From: an uncultured Clostridiaceae bacterium
Lineage (GTDB): Bacteria > Bacillota > Clostridia > Clostridiales > Clostridiaceae
Length of the DNA: 40,312 bases
Direction of reading: 5' to 3'
Assembly (NCBI GenBank): GCA_946405135.1
Contig: CAMJGD010000024.1
Coordinates: forward strand, 1-40,312
Positions within the stretch are counted from its first letter, which is position 1. Each line of letters opens with the position of its first letter. Positions 32,155-40,312 of the stretch are shown here, piece after piece. The notes below the pieces were generated by a model, which saw only the letters and a list, made by a program, of their open reading frames with translations, ran no database searches and was not told the origin of the DNA. The position numbers and the translations under genes were made by a program.

Positions 32155-32190
32155 GGTTCAGGAGAATATTCTTCTGAACCCAATTTTAAT
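32155..32190 (+). terminator. Terminator of the BMC operon
   Basis: GGTTCAGGAGAAT (32155-32167) pairs with ATTCTTCTGAACC (32168-32180) as a 13-bp near-perfect self-complement with one G-T pair, followed by a T-rich stretch. A TTGACT/TATAAG pair (32128-32155) just before it could be a promoter for the next gene. Confidence 0.65.
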
Positions 32191-32257
32191 TTATAGCATA
32201 ATTTTTTAATTTTTTAATTTTTAATTTTGGTAAATATTGAGAAAAGGAGTGGCTTTA

Positions 32258-33085
32258 ATGGAAAATATGCACCCTATAATAAAATCTTTAGTGGAAGCAG
32301 CACCTTACATAAAAGCTATGAGAGAAAATGGTTATATGGTAGGAGTAACAGACAGGGAAAAAACTTTAAGATTTATCCCTAATGATATAATTGATTTAAG
32401 TATACCGCCTAATACAATGCTGCCACCAGAGGACCCTATGCTTGAGGTTATGAAAACAGGAAAACCTATGGAGGTAAAGGTTGGTAAAGAATTGTATGGC
32501 ATACCTTTTAAAGCTTACTATTGCCCAGTGAGAGATGAAAAAAATCAAATTATAGGTGGACTAGCTTTAGGAAGAGAACTGGAAATAGAAGAAAAGCTTA
32601 TAGATATAACGAATACTATAGTCCAATCCATAGAGCAAATAGGGGAAGCTATAAACCATATTGCAAAGGGATCACAGCAGCAAGAAGAAATAAGTCAGAA
32701 TATGGTAGAAACTATGTTTGAGTCTGTAAGTAAACAGGAAGAAACAGATGACATATTAAATTTTATAAAAAATGTTTCTAGACAAACTAATTTATTATCC
32801 TTAAACGCTCAAATTGAAGCTGCTAGAGTTGGTATGGCAGGTAAAGGCTTTGCTATAGTGGCTAACGAAATGAAAAAATTAGGTAATAGCAGTTCAGGGG
32901 CAGTAAGCAACATAGAAACTATATTAGATGAAGTAAAGAGCATTAACGAAAAAATAAAAGCACTGGTTAATACTAATAATGAAATAACCTCTGAACAAGC
33001 AGGTGCCATAGAAGAAATCCTTGCCAGCATGGGTGAAGTAAGTAATGCAGTTTCCATACTTAAGGGACTATCTAATAAATTATAA
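32258..33085 (+). CDS. Soluble methyl-accepting chemotaxis-like protein
   Basis: This 275-aa protein has no transmembrane segment. Residues 1-115 form a small PAS/GAF-like sensor ([48 protein letters not shown]). The C-terminal part is a short MCP signalling hairpin whose tip is [27 protein letters not shown] at about 178-204. The methylation helices are much shorter than in full MCPs. ATG 32258 follows AAAGGAGTGG. It lies after the BMC terminator, so it is a neighbour rather than a clear operon member; a link to sensing the BMC substrate is only possible. Confidence 0.82.
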   Translation: MENMHPIIKSLVEAAPYIKAMRENGYMVGVTDREKTLRFIPNDIIDLSIPPNTMLPPEDPMLEVMKTGKPMEVKVGKELYGIPFKAYYCPVRDEKNQIIGGLALGRELEIEEKLIDITNTIVQSIEQIGEAINHIAKGSQQQEEISQNMVETMFESVSKQEETDDILNFIKNVSRQTNLLSLNAQIEAARVGMAGKGFAIVANEMKKLGNSSSGAVSNIETILDEVKSINEKIKALVNTNNEITSEQAGAIEEILASMGEVSNAVSILKGLSNKL

Positions 33086-33147
33086 AAAGACTAGTAGATA
33101 TAAAATTTATATGGACAAAAATCTATTGAACCGTTTAATTAGGGGAA

Positions 33148-33189
33148 AATAATAGCTAGGAGAGTTAAAAAACTTTTCTAGCTATTATT
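33148..33189. terminator. Long hairpin after the chemoreceptor gene
   Basis: AATAATAGCTAGGAGAGTT pairs with AACTTTTCTAGCTATTATT: 19 bp with two G-U pairs and an AAAA tetraloop. The trailing sequence is only weakly T-rich, so termination is likely but not canonical. Confidence 0.65.
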
Positions 33190-33230
33190 ATTTGCTGCGA
33201 CTATTTAGATGGTGCCTGATATTATAATAA

Positions 33231-33256
33231 GGTAACTAATTATAATTTCCATCGTA
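33231..33256 (+). promoter_or_regulatory. Candidate ECF-type promoter of the sigma operon
   Basis: GGTAAC (33231-33236), a 16-bp spacer and CGTA (33253-33256) match the -35 AAC / -10 CGT layout of ECF promoters (for example SigW TGAAAC-N16-CGTA). It lies 39 bases before the sigma factor gene, which fits autoregulation. Confidence 0.5.
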
Positions 33257-33294
33257 ATAAGGATGAATAAGTACTTAAGGGGGAACATAAAGCC

Positions 33295-33849
33295 ATGGAG
33301 GATTTGGAACTAGTAAATAAAGTATTAAAGGGGGACATAGATTCTTTTGAAAAGATTATACTAAAATATGAAAAAATGATTTTTAACTTTATATACAATA
33401 TTATAAATGAAAGAGAAGCCTCAGAGGATTTAACTCAAGAGGTTTTTATCTCTGCTTATAATAAACTTTATACCTTTAATAAAAAATATAAGTTTTCCAC
33501 CTGGCTTTATCAAATAGCTAAAAATAAATCTATAGATTATATAAGGAAAAGAGATAAGGAAAAGCAAATAAGCATGGAAAATATGGAGATAACTCCAGAT
33601 AGAGGCGAGTCTCCGGGAGAAATTGTAGAATATAAAGAGCTTAAGCAATCCATAGAAAATTTTATAGGTACACTAGATGACAAGAATAAACAGATACTTC
33701 TTTTAAGATATATATATGATAAATTTACTTTTAACGATATTGCAGAGATGGTAGGTATGAGTCAGGCTGCAGTAAAAAAGCGATATTATAGTATTTATGA
33801 AAAATATAAAAAGCATACAAAATCTTATGAAATATTGAGGAAGGAGTGA
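33295..33849 (+). CDS. ECF RNA polymerase sigma factor
   Basis: This 184-aa protein has region 2 (ILKYEKMIFNFIYNIINEREASEDLTQEVFISAYNKLYTF, KFSTWLYQIAKNKSIDYIRKR) and region 4 (LLLRYIYDKFTFNDIAEMVGMSQAAVKKRYYSIYEKYK) and no region 3, as in group IV sigma factors. It starts at ATG 33295 with AAGGGGG upstream. The stop is five bases before the anti-sigma gene, a typical sigma/anti-sigma pair. The signal is unknown; the cognate promoter may be the GGTAAC-N16-CGTA element just upstream. Confidence 0.92.
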   Translation: MEDLELVNKVLKGDIDSFEKIILKYEKMIFNFIYNIINEREASEDLTQEVFISAYNKLYTFNKKYKFSTWLYQIAKNKSIDYIRKRDKEKQISMENMEITPDRGESPGEIVEYKELKQSIENFIGTLDDKNKQILLLRYIYDKFTFNDIAEMVGMSQAAVKKRYYSIYEKYKKHTKSYEILRKE

Positions 33850-33854
33850 TTTTT

Positions 33855-35477
33855 ATGGATTGTAAGGAGTTTAAAGATTATCTTCCTGATCTTATGGAAA
33901 ATGAAGCAGGACTTGGAATAAAAGAGGACATGATGGATCATATAAAAAAATGTGAGGAATGCAGGGCTATATATGATTCAATGAAATTTAGCAGAAAAGA
34001 CTTTACTGATTTTTTTAAAGAGAAGGGTAGAGAATACGAAAGTCAAAAAGATATTATATTGTCCAAAATAGATAAAAATCTTTATACTAAAAATAATAAA
34101 ATGAGTTTTTGGTTTAAAAAGCATAAAAAAGCATTGTATCCTTTAGTAGCAGCAGTGTTTTTAGGATTTATATTTATATTTTCTTACAGATACGTTTATG
34201 AAAATATTATGTTTGGTGCAACTAAATGCACAAAAGAAGCTTCTGCAGGTAATAAAGCTAAAGATGAAAAAATTAAAGACCATCAGCCTTTAATAGAATA
34301 CAAAGAAGATATAAGTACAAGTGACAGTGAAAAAAGTATATCTGAAAAAGAGATTATACTAGAAAAGATGAATGTCAGCAGGAAAAAATCTATAGAAAAA
34401 ACACTAAAGCTTCTTAGAGAGAAAATTGACATAGGAGCTTATCCTTGGAAGATAATCTATAGTGATGAACACAAGGTTATATTTAATAGTTATTCCCATA
34501 TACTTGCTTACTCTTTTGATGAAAGAATAGGAGTGTATTCAGCTATAGATCTTAAAAAGTTAGGTTTTAACGGAAATATTCAAGGTAGTGAAATGATGTA
34601 TTTTGACCCTAGCCCTGATGGACATTATATACTTGCATCAACTATCACAGCGGATGCAGAAGGAGATATAAAAAATCCTGTTTATGTAATAGACGTTGTA
34701 AATAATAGTGTAAAGAAGATACTAGATGGTAACAGAGCTGATCTTATTGTAGATTGGTCTAGTAATTCAAGGTATCTAGGTATAGGAATATGTAAAGGAA
34801 GTCCTGAAGGTTATATATATGATGCAGCAAAAAATAAAATTACAGAGGTCAAAGGATTTTCTGGTAAGCAATGTTTTGGTTTAAGAGTATCAGATTCTGG
34901 ATACGCAGTAATGGATTGTGATAGTAAGCGTTACTTTTATAGAGATAATTATAAAAAACCAGAATATGTATCAGATAAAGGAATTAGTAGGTTTAGCGGA
35001 GATCGCTGGATTGTAACTTTGGGTAATGAAGTATATGAGGTGGATAAGAATAGTGAAAAGCCTATTACAAGATTTAAAAGTGGTTTAAACAGTATAGTAA
35101 AGGATGATAAAGTTTATGCTTATGATGAAAAAGATAAGTCTAAAATGGCAATATTTAATTTCAATACTTTAGAGAGCTTTGAATACAAAGATTCTTTTGA
35201 TAAGTCTATAGAGCCGCATTTTATCAGTAATAGAAGAGGAAATGTTTTGTCCTATAGTCTTTTAGGACCAGAGGATAATATAAAAGTTTTGTTTTCAGAT
35301 AATAGGCCTTCTAAAATTGTAAAGCCATCCATGAAACATGTAAGCTATAATTTTAAGGATGAAAATACTCTTATTTATATAGCACTAAAAGATGGAGCAC
35401 AAAAGAATGGTGAGTTTAGAATTGTAGCTTATGATTTAAATGAAGATAAGGAAAAAGTATTATTTGATAATAAATAA
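33855..35477 (+). CDS. Anti-sigma factor with zinc-binding N-terminus and large extracytoplasmic domain
   Basis: This 540-aa protein has an N-terminal ZAS motif H29-x3-C33-x2-C36 (with C3 nearby), the sigma-binding zinc domain. One transmembrane helix spans about residues 93-114 (LYPLVAAVFLGFIFIFSY). Outside the membrane a charged linker is followed by about 370 residues of repeated beta-strand units (YFDPSPDGHYILAST, VYVIDVVNN, VDWSSNSRYLGIG, YIYDAAKNKITEV, VAYDLNEDKEKVLF) that look like a TolB/WD-type beta-propeller. ATG 33855 is preferred (AAGGAGTG seven bases upstream) over GTG 33846. It probably holds the sigma factor at the membrane until an envelope signal arrives. Confidence 0.87.
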   Translation: MDCKEFKDYLPDLMENEAGLGIKEDMMDHIKKCEECRAIYDSMKFSRKDFTDFFKEKGREYESQKDIILSKIDKNLYTKNNKMSFWFKKHKKALYPLVAAVFLGFIFIFSYRYVYENIMFGATKCTKEASAGNKAKDEKIKDHQPLIEYKEDISTSDSEKSISEKEIILEKMNVSRKKSIEKTLKLLREKIDIGAYPWKIIYSDEHKVIFNSYSHILAYSFDERIGVYSAIDLKKLGFNGNIQGSEMMYFDPSPDGHYILASTITADAEGDIKNPVYVIDVVNNSVKKILDGNRADLIVDWSSNSRYLGIGICKGSPEGYIYDAAKNKITEVKGFSGKQCFGLRVSDSGYAVMDCDSKRYFYRDNYKKPEYVSDKGISRFSGDRWIVTLGNEVYEVDKNSEKPITRFKSGLNSIVKDDKVYAYDEKDKSKMAIFNFNTLESFEYKDSFDKSIEPHFISNRRGNVLSYSLLGPEDNIKVLFSDNRPSKIVKPSMKHVSYNFKDENTLIYIALKDGAQKNGEFRIVAYDLNEDKEKVLFDNK

Positions 35478-35481
35478 AAAA

Positions 35482-35526
35482 AGGAACTGTCTTAAAAATT
35501 TTGTTTTAAGGCAGTTCCTATTTTTT
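35482..35526. terminator. Bidirectional terminator between anti-sigma gene and mtnN
   Basis: GGAACTGTCTTAAAA pairs with TTTTAAGGCAGTTCC (one G-U), with A-run and T-run flanks serving both convergent genes. Confidence 0.9.
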
Positions 35527-36217
35527 ATATTAGTTTTAGCATATTTTTCAATATATTTGTAGAATTTTTTACAGCTATATCTTTAAATTTATCGAAATCC
35601 ATGTGAGCTCCAGTGTTTGCATTATCTGAAATAGATCTTATTACCACAAAAGGAATGGAATTTAAATAACAAACGTGAGCTATGCTTCCACCTTCCATCT
35701 CACAGGCTATAGCATTGAATTCTTTATTAAGAAAACGAATCTTATCTACACTGGCAACAAATTCATCTCCTGTAGCTATTCTTCCCACAAAGCTTTTATG
35801 TTCATTGGATTCCTTGCTGCAATTATAAGCAAGCTCTACTAGCTTAGTATCACTCTTAAAATCAAAGGTATCTAATCTTGGTATCTGTCCTCTTTTATCC
35901 CCAAATGCAGTAGCATCCATATCGTGTTGTACTAGTGAATCTGCAATAACCAAATCTCCAGGACGTATATTTTCACCTATTCCACCAGCAATACCTACAT
36001 TTATAACTTTATCTACTTTATATTCACTAGCTAATATTTGGGCACATACAGCTGCATTTACTTTACCTATACCACAAACTACAGCTACTACTTTTTTTCC
36101 CCATAGAGTTCCATAATTAAACTCCATTTTAGCCTTTATATCCTTTTTTTCAAGACTCATTTCTTTTAAAAGTATCTCTAGTTCTTCGCTCATAGCTCCT
36201 ATAATACCTATAACCAT
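35525..36217 (-). CDS. mtnN: 5'-methylthioadenosine/S-adenosylhomocysteine nucleosidase
   Basis: This 230-aa enzyme cleaves MTA, SAH and 5'-deoxyadenosine to adenine plus MTR, S-ribosylhomocysteine or 5-deoxyribose. The fold and key residues are intact: E12 in MSEELE, GIGKVNAA at 49-56, VGIAGGI, M173-E174 in ACEMEGGSIAHV and D198 in RSISDN. These match Glu12, Met173/Glu174 and Asp197 of the E. coli enzyme. ATG 36217 follows GGAGG; 18 upstream codons are excluded. It is separated from the BMC locus by the sigma genes but makes exactly the sugars that MtnK uses, so it can feed the pathway from inside the cell. Confidence 0.93.
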   Translation of the reverse strand: MVIGIIGAMSEELEILLKEMSLEKKDIKAKMEFNYGTLWGKKVVAVVCGIGKVNAAVCAQILASEYKVDKVINVGIAGGIGENIRPGDLVIADSLVQHDMDATAFGDKRGQIPRLDTFDFKSDTKLVELAYNCSKESNEHKSFVGRIATGDEFVASVDKIRFLNKEFNAIACEMEGGSIAHVCYLNSIPFVVIRSISDNANTGAHMDFDKFKDIAVKNSTNILKNMLKLI

Positions 36218-36599
36218 TTTACAATCCTCCGTAAATTTACAGTTTTTATTACACATAACTATAGCATACAATATTTAATATTTTAAAGTCAATTCAATAA
36301 AGTAAATAGAGCTGTATTCCAGTCCATAGATGTTTTTAGTTTTAATCTACAAAAATAGTACACGAGCTATCTTAGAGTAGTTTGTAGTTGTGAAACAATC
36401 TCTCTTTTATATCTAACAATAATGCAGCTATTTCTACTTATATTATATATAAAATTTTATAGATTTTAATCTTTATATAGCCTTAATAAAAAAACATCAG
36501 AAACTTAAATTTATTACTCTTTAAAATATTATTTTAAGTCACAAATAGAGTTATAATGTCAAAATATTTAAGGCTTTTACAGACATTATTTACCTTACT
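36218..36599. other. Gene-free AT-rich intergenic region
   Basis: These 382 bases between divergent mtnN and the surface-protein gene hold no credible ORF, tRNA or strong hairpin. The mtnN promoter must lie in its left part; I cannot place it with confidence. Confidence 0.5.
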
Positions 36600-36628
36600 T
36601 TTACATAAACTATAAATTATACTATGAT
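36600..36628 (+). promoter_or_regulatory. Promoter of the surface-protein gene
   Basis: TTTACA (36600-36605), a 17-bp spacer and TATGAT (36623-36628), each one mismatch from the sigma-A consensus, 33 bases before the start codon. Confidence 0.65.
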
Positions 36629-36661
36629 ATGACAATGATTTTACAGAAATGAGGGAAAAAG

Positions 36662-39600
36662 ATGGGAAATATGAAAAAGACCATAGCAAAGGTTTTGGTA
36701 GTTACATTTTTAGCTACCATAATTCCTACTAAAGTTTTTGCTACCACAGAAAGCCCTGAGCCTGAAAATACAAAAGTGGAAGCAAAGACCTCAGTAGAAA
36801 AGGAAGAAACCCCAGGTAAGATACTCAAAGAACTTGATGATAAAAGAGAAGCTAATGTAAAACACTATTTGCTAGATAATATGACTTATGAAGCGGTAGT
36901 ATATGATGAGCCGGTACATTATTTAGAAGATGGACAATGGAAAGATATAGATAACTCTTTAAGTGAAACCAAGGATGAAGCTTTAATGAAAGAAGATGAG
37001 GCTTTAGAAGCTGAAAAAGAGTTATCAGAAACACAGGAAAGCACTGAAGAAATCTTATCAGAAGCACAAAAACAGGAAGTCACTAAAGAAGAAACTGAGA
37101 AGGAAAAATTGTTAGAAACTAATGAAAGTTTTAATAAAAATGAAAACAAGAATGAGAAGTTAAAGCAAGAGGGAAATATTAAAAAAGACTTAGAAAATGG
37201 TGAAGACAGTAATTTAGAAAAATCCATCAAAAGTGAACTAAAGGAAAATAAAAAGGATAAAAACATAGAGGAACTAAAAGAAAAGCATAAGAAACCAAAA
37301 CAAGATCCATTAAAGAATAAAGAAAAGAATGTACTAGAAAACAAATCTAACAATTTTAAAGTTAAAATTGCAAAGAAGGCAGATTCTAATAAGCTAGTTA
37401 GAATATCAAAGGATAAATATGAAATATCTTGGAATATTAAGAATACATCAAAGGTATCACCAAATTTAGTTAAGTTAGATGAAAATAAGCTTAACAAAGA
37501 TATTGAAGAGCAGGTTTCAAAAGTCCTTCAAGAAAGCAGCACTTTTAAAGCAAAAAGTGAAGCTGAAAAAAATATAGAAAAGCAGACTCTAGTTGAAAAT
37601 GGAAAAAGGAAAGTTTTAAAAAATGTATCATCTACTGTTAATTTTTACAATATACAGCCTGGTGTGGATCTACAATATAATGTAGTATCTGACAGAGTCA
37701 AAGAAAATATAATATTAAATAGTAAAACTTCCCATAGTGAATTTATATACAATATTAATGTTAAAAATCTAGAAGCAGTAAGGAAATCAAAAGATAAAAT
37801 TGTGTTTTTAGATAAAAAAGATAAATCAAAAGAAGTATTTTCAATAGAAGCACCTTATATGATTGACTCTAAGGGAGAAGAAAACAGAAATATTGAGCTT
37901 AAAATTGAAAAAACAAACAAAGGTTATCTATTGACATTAGTACCAGATAAAGAGTGGTTAGATCATAGTGACAGAGCTTATCCTGTAACCATAGATCCTA
38001 TCATTTCTACAGACCCCAGCAGAACTACCATAACAGATACTTTTGTATGCTCTAATGATACTGAAAATAAGCACAATAATCAATTTCTTAGGGTAGGAAA
38101 AAATTCTAAAATAGGCATCACTCGTTCTTTCATTAAATTTAATCTGCCAAAATTAACTTCAGCAGAAACCATAGTTAATGCACAATTAGCTTTGGTGCTA
38201 TATAATGCTCCTTCTAATAATCAGATTAATGTTCATAAAGTAACTAAGGATTGGAAAGCTGATGCTAATAACAATTTAGGATGGAAGAATCAGCCAGGCT
38301 ATGATGCTAAAGTTGAAGATTACAGCTTTGCTAAAGGCTCAAATGTATGGGTTAATTGGGACATAACCTCCATAGCTAAAGAATGGTACAGTACTGGAAA
38401 TAACTATGGATTAATGTTAAAAAGCAATGGAGATGAAAGCACTCCAGATTCTATATTTATTTCAGCAGATGATGATGATGCAACAGTAAAAGGGTACAGA
38501 CCTCAAGTTACATTTCAATATGTAAACAATTCAGGCCTAGAAGATTATTGGACATACCATTCTCAAGATGTGGGAAGAGCAGGCACTAGTCATGTAAACG
38601 ACTACAATGGAAATCTAGTATTTGTACATGAAGATTTGTCTATGAGTGGCAGCAGAATGCCTATAAGCTTAAGCCATGTATATAACAGCAATCAAAAGGA
38701 TGAGTTAGATAATAATGATAAATCCTTTGGTTATGGAACAGGCTGGAGACTAAATCTAAGCCAAAGAGTTAAAAAACAAACCATACAAGGAACGGATTAT
38801 TATGTTTATACCGATGAGGATGGAACAAAACATTATTTAAAATGGGATTCCTCCGCATCTTCTTGGAAAGATGAGTCGGGTATAGATATATCTATGACCA
38901 CTAACAGCAATGAAAATGCTACGGATTATTTTAAAATTAAAGACAAGGGCGGAAACCAGCTAACCTTTACAAAATGGGGATATCTATATCAAATCATAGA
39001 TAACAATAATAACATACTTACTTTAAATTACGGTGGAGCAGCTCTTAAAAAGATTACAGATGGTGCAGGAAGAGTTACTAATTTTGAAGTTTCATCTAAT
39101 GGAGAACTTACAGGGATTATAGATCCAAGCAATAGAAAAACAAGCTTTACTTATAATGGTTCAAAATTATCCACTATAACTTATCCCGATGGTAAAGCTG
39201 TAAGCTTTAAGTATGATTCAAAAGACAATCTCATAGAAGTTTCTAATATAGATGGATACAAGATTAGATATGAATATTATAATGCTGAACCACAAAGGGT
39301 TTCTAAAATATCTGAAGTATATAGTGATGGCAGCGCAGGACAGCAGCTAACCATGAATTATGGGTTTAACACTACTACTTTTAAGGACTCTAAAGGAAGA
39401 AAAAATCTATATCAATTTAATGATTTAGGAAACACTATATGTGTAACAGACAGTGACGGTAGTGCTCTTTACTACAAATATGGTAAGGACTCTTTAAAAA
39501 ATAAATTAACTTTAAATTCTAAAATGCAAAAGTCTGTAATGAACTATCTAAGTAACCACAATGCAGAAGTAAATGATTATTGGAATGTAGGTAATTGGGC

Positions 39601-40312
39601 AAGTTCTGAAGGTACTGGAAGCTTTGACAGCAGTAATAGTTATCTTGGTAAACAGTGCTTAAAAATAACTAAAACCAATAATAGAAGCAGACATTATATG
39701 GGACAAACACTTCATCTAGAGAAAGGGAAAACCTATACCCTTTCTGGATATATAAAAGCTAGAGATATATCAAATTCTAGTCGTAAAGGAGCAGCCCTAT
39801 TTGTAAATTATCAAGACAGTACTGGAGAATACAAAACTGTTGATAGCGAATATGTAAATTCCACTAAAGACTGGGACAGGTATGAAGTTATATTTACCCT
39901 CCCAGCTAATGCTGCATCAGATGTGGTGTATGCTAGGGCAGGAATTGTTGAGGAAACAGGAACAGCATATTTTGACTGTCTCCAGCTGGAAGAAGGTTCT
40001 GCAGCTAATAGATATAATATTGTAGAAAATCAAAATTTCATGGTGGATACTGATGCAAGCTCAAGATTCTGGACAGCAGAAAATTATGATTCAGGAAATC
40101 AACTGATAAAGATGAATTCAGATTCTAACTATCCTTCAAACTTAGATAGATATAAAAGCTGCGTTAAGATGGATGGCTATGCAGATAAAGAAAAAGGAAT
40201 TTATCAAAAGATAGATGTTTCAGGTAAAAAGGGAGACGTATTTGTTGCCTCAGGCTGGGCTAAAGGTCAATCTATACCTCTTAAAAGGGGTGGAGGAAGA
40301 TACTTTGCTTTA
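36662..40312 (+). CDS. Large secreted DNRLRE/RHS-type (WapA-like) protein, 5' part
   Basis: The frame is open for 1217 codons and runs off the window. Residues 1-27 are a Sec signal peptide (KKTIAKVLVVTFLATIIP, then KVFA cleavage). Residues about 80-233 are an extreme Lys/Glu-rich low-complexity stretch. A beta-rich segment with QPGVDLQYNVV follows. A DNRLRE-like domain lies at about 456-596 (DTFVCSNDTENKHNNQFLRVG, RSFIKFNLPKL, VNWDITSIAKEWY). A DUF6531/RHS-start segment follows at about 643-713 and YD-like repeats after it. A carbohydrate-binding-like jelly roll lies at about 966-1116 (GKTYTLSGYIKA, AYFDCLQLEEG). ATG 36662 follows GAGGG. The missing C-terminus would show whether this is a polymorphic toxin or a wall adhesin. 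Confidence 0.85.
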   Translation, partial: MGNMKKTIAKVLVVTFLATIIPTKVFATTESPEPENTKVEAKTSVEKEETPGKILKELDDKREANVKHYLLDNMTYEAVVYDEPVHYLEDGQWKDIDNSLSETKDEALMKEDEALEAEKELSETQESTEEILSEAQKQEVTKEETEKEKLLETNESFNKNENKNEKLKQEGNIKKDLENGEDSNLEKSIKSELKENKKDKNIEELKEKHKKPKQDPLKNKEKNVLENKSNNFKVKIAKKADSNKLVRISKDKYEISWNIKNTSKVSPNLVKLDENKLNKDIEEQVSKVLQESSTFKAKSEAEKNIEKQTLVENGKRKVLKNVSSTVNFYNIQPGVDLQYNVVSDRVKENIILNSKTSHSEFIYNINVKNLEAVRKSKDKIVFLDKKDKSKEVFSIEAPYMIDSKGEENRNIELKIEKTNKGYLLTLVPDKEWLDHSDRAYPVTIDPIISTDPSRTTITDTFVCSNDTENKHNNQFLRVGKNSKIGITRSFIKFNLPKLTSAETIVNAQLALVLYNAPSNNQINVHKVTKDWKADANNNLGWKNQPGYDAKVEDYSFAKGSNVWVNWDITSIAKEWYSTGNNYGLMLKSNGDESTPDSIFISADDDDATVKGYRPQVTFQYVNNSGLEDYWTYHSQDVGRAGTSHVNDYNGNLVFVHEDLSMSGSRMPISLSHVYNSNQKDELDNNDKSFGYGTGWRLNLSQRVKKQTIQGTDYYVYTDEDGTKHYLKWDSSASSWKDESGIDISMTTNSNENATDYFKIKDKGGNQLTFTKWGYLYQIIDNNNNILTLNYGGAALKKITDGAGRVTNFEVSSNGELTGIIDPSNRKTSFTYNGSKLSTITYPDGKAVSFKYDSKDNLIEVSNIDGYKIRYEYYNAEPQRVSKISEVYSDGSAGQQLTMNYGFNTTTFKDSKGRKNLYQFNDLGNTICVTDSDGSALYYKYGKDSLKNKLTLNSKMQKSVMNYLSNHNAEVNDYWNVGNWASSEGTGSFDSSNSYLGKQCLKITKTNNRSRHYMGQTLHLEKGKTYTLSGYIKARDISNSSRKGAALFVNYQDSTGEYKTVDSEYVNSTKDWDRYEVIFTLPANAASDVVYARAGIVEETGTAYFDCLQLEEGSAANRYNIVENQNFMVDTDASSRFWTAENYDSGNQLIKMNSDSNYPSNLDRYKSCVKMDGYADKEKGIYQKIDVSGKKGDVFVASGWAKGQSIPLKRGGGRYFAL

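Noticed and set aside
36919-37497. 192-aa minus-strand ORF rich in Ser/Phe/Leu
   Set aside because: It is the antisense of the Lys/Glu-rich tract of the surface protein; composition mirrors the A-rich coding strand.
1-40312. Insertion sequences, prophage or integrated element
   Set aside because: No transposase, integrase, att-like direct repeat at a tRNA, or shift in codon use was seen; tRNA-Glu at 81-155 shows no downstream partial repeat that I can find by eye.

Overview
The window is AT-rich, with Clostridium-like codon use, strong GGAGG-type ribosome binding sites and many TTG/GTG starts. The gene set (SfsA, M32 carboxypeptidase, DUF1576 protein, and a class V aminotransferase / SerA / DUF1015 run) fits a Clostridium sensu stricto chromosome. 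I recall the aminotransferase-SerA-DUF1015 order lying close to dnaA in several clostridia, and the rRNA operon end and DnaA-box clusters at the left edge fit an origin-proximal position. The species is not resolved.

Layout. 1-230: the 3' end of a 5S rRNA, tRNA-Glu and a terminator. 230-1095: an AT-rich, gene-free stretch with two DnaA-box clusters. 1-8.8 kb: sfsA, a NUDIX hydrolase, a GT4 glycosyltransferase, a probable structured ncRNA, a minus-strand ABC-2 exporter with a small protein and a DUF1576 membrane protein, and a TIM-barrel protein. 8.8-11.2 kb: three tiny Cys-rich proteins around an M32 carboxypeptidase. 11.3-15 kb: a probable serine-biosynthesis operon (aminotransferase, SerA, DUF1015).

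15.2-32.2 kb is the centrepiece. A sugar ABC importer plus MtnK (methylthioribose kinase) and MtnA (isomerase) form one operon. It is followed by a convergent DeoR repressor and then a long operon encoding a bacterial microcompartment (BMC): class II aldolase, acylating aldehyde dehydrogenase, five BMC-domain shell proteins, PduL and a EutN-type vertex protein. The run ends with a solute-binding-fold protein lacking a signal peptide, a CoA-disulfide-reductase-like flavoprotein and a two-subunit CoA-transferase-family enzyme. The inferred pathway takes 5-methylthioribose or 5-deoxyribose through its 1-phosphate and the ribulose-1-phosphate. Aldol cleavage then gives DHAP plus 2-methylthioacetaldehyde or acetaldehyde; the aldehyde becomes acyl-CoA and then acyl-phosphate inside the shell. 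The aldolase, aldehyde dehydrogenase and PduL carry amphipathic encapsulation-peptide-like helices, whereas the kinase and isomerase do not. This predicts that phosphorylation and isomerisation occur in the cytosol and cleavage in the lumen. A-tract/CAAA repeats in helical phase occur upstream of both operons and are likely DeoR operators.

32.2-40.3 kb: a soluble chemoreceptor-like protein, an ECF sigma / anti-sigma pair with a candidate autoregulatory promoter, an MTA/SAH nucleosidase (minus strand; it would make the MTR/5-deoxyribose used by the BMC route), and the first 1217 codons of a large secreted DNRLRE/RHS-type surface protein that runs off the window.
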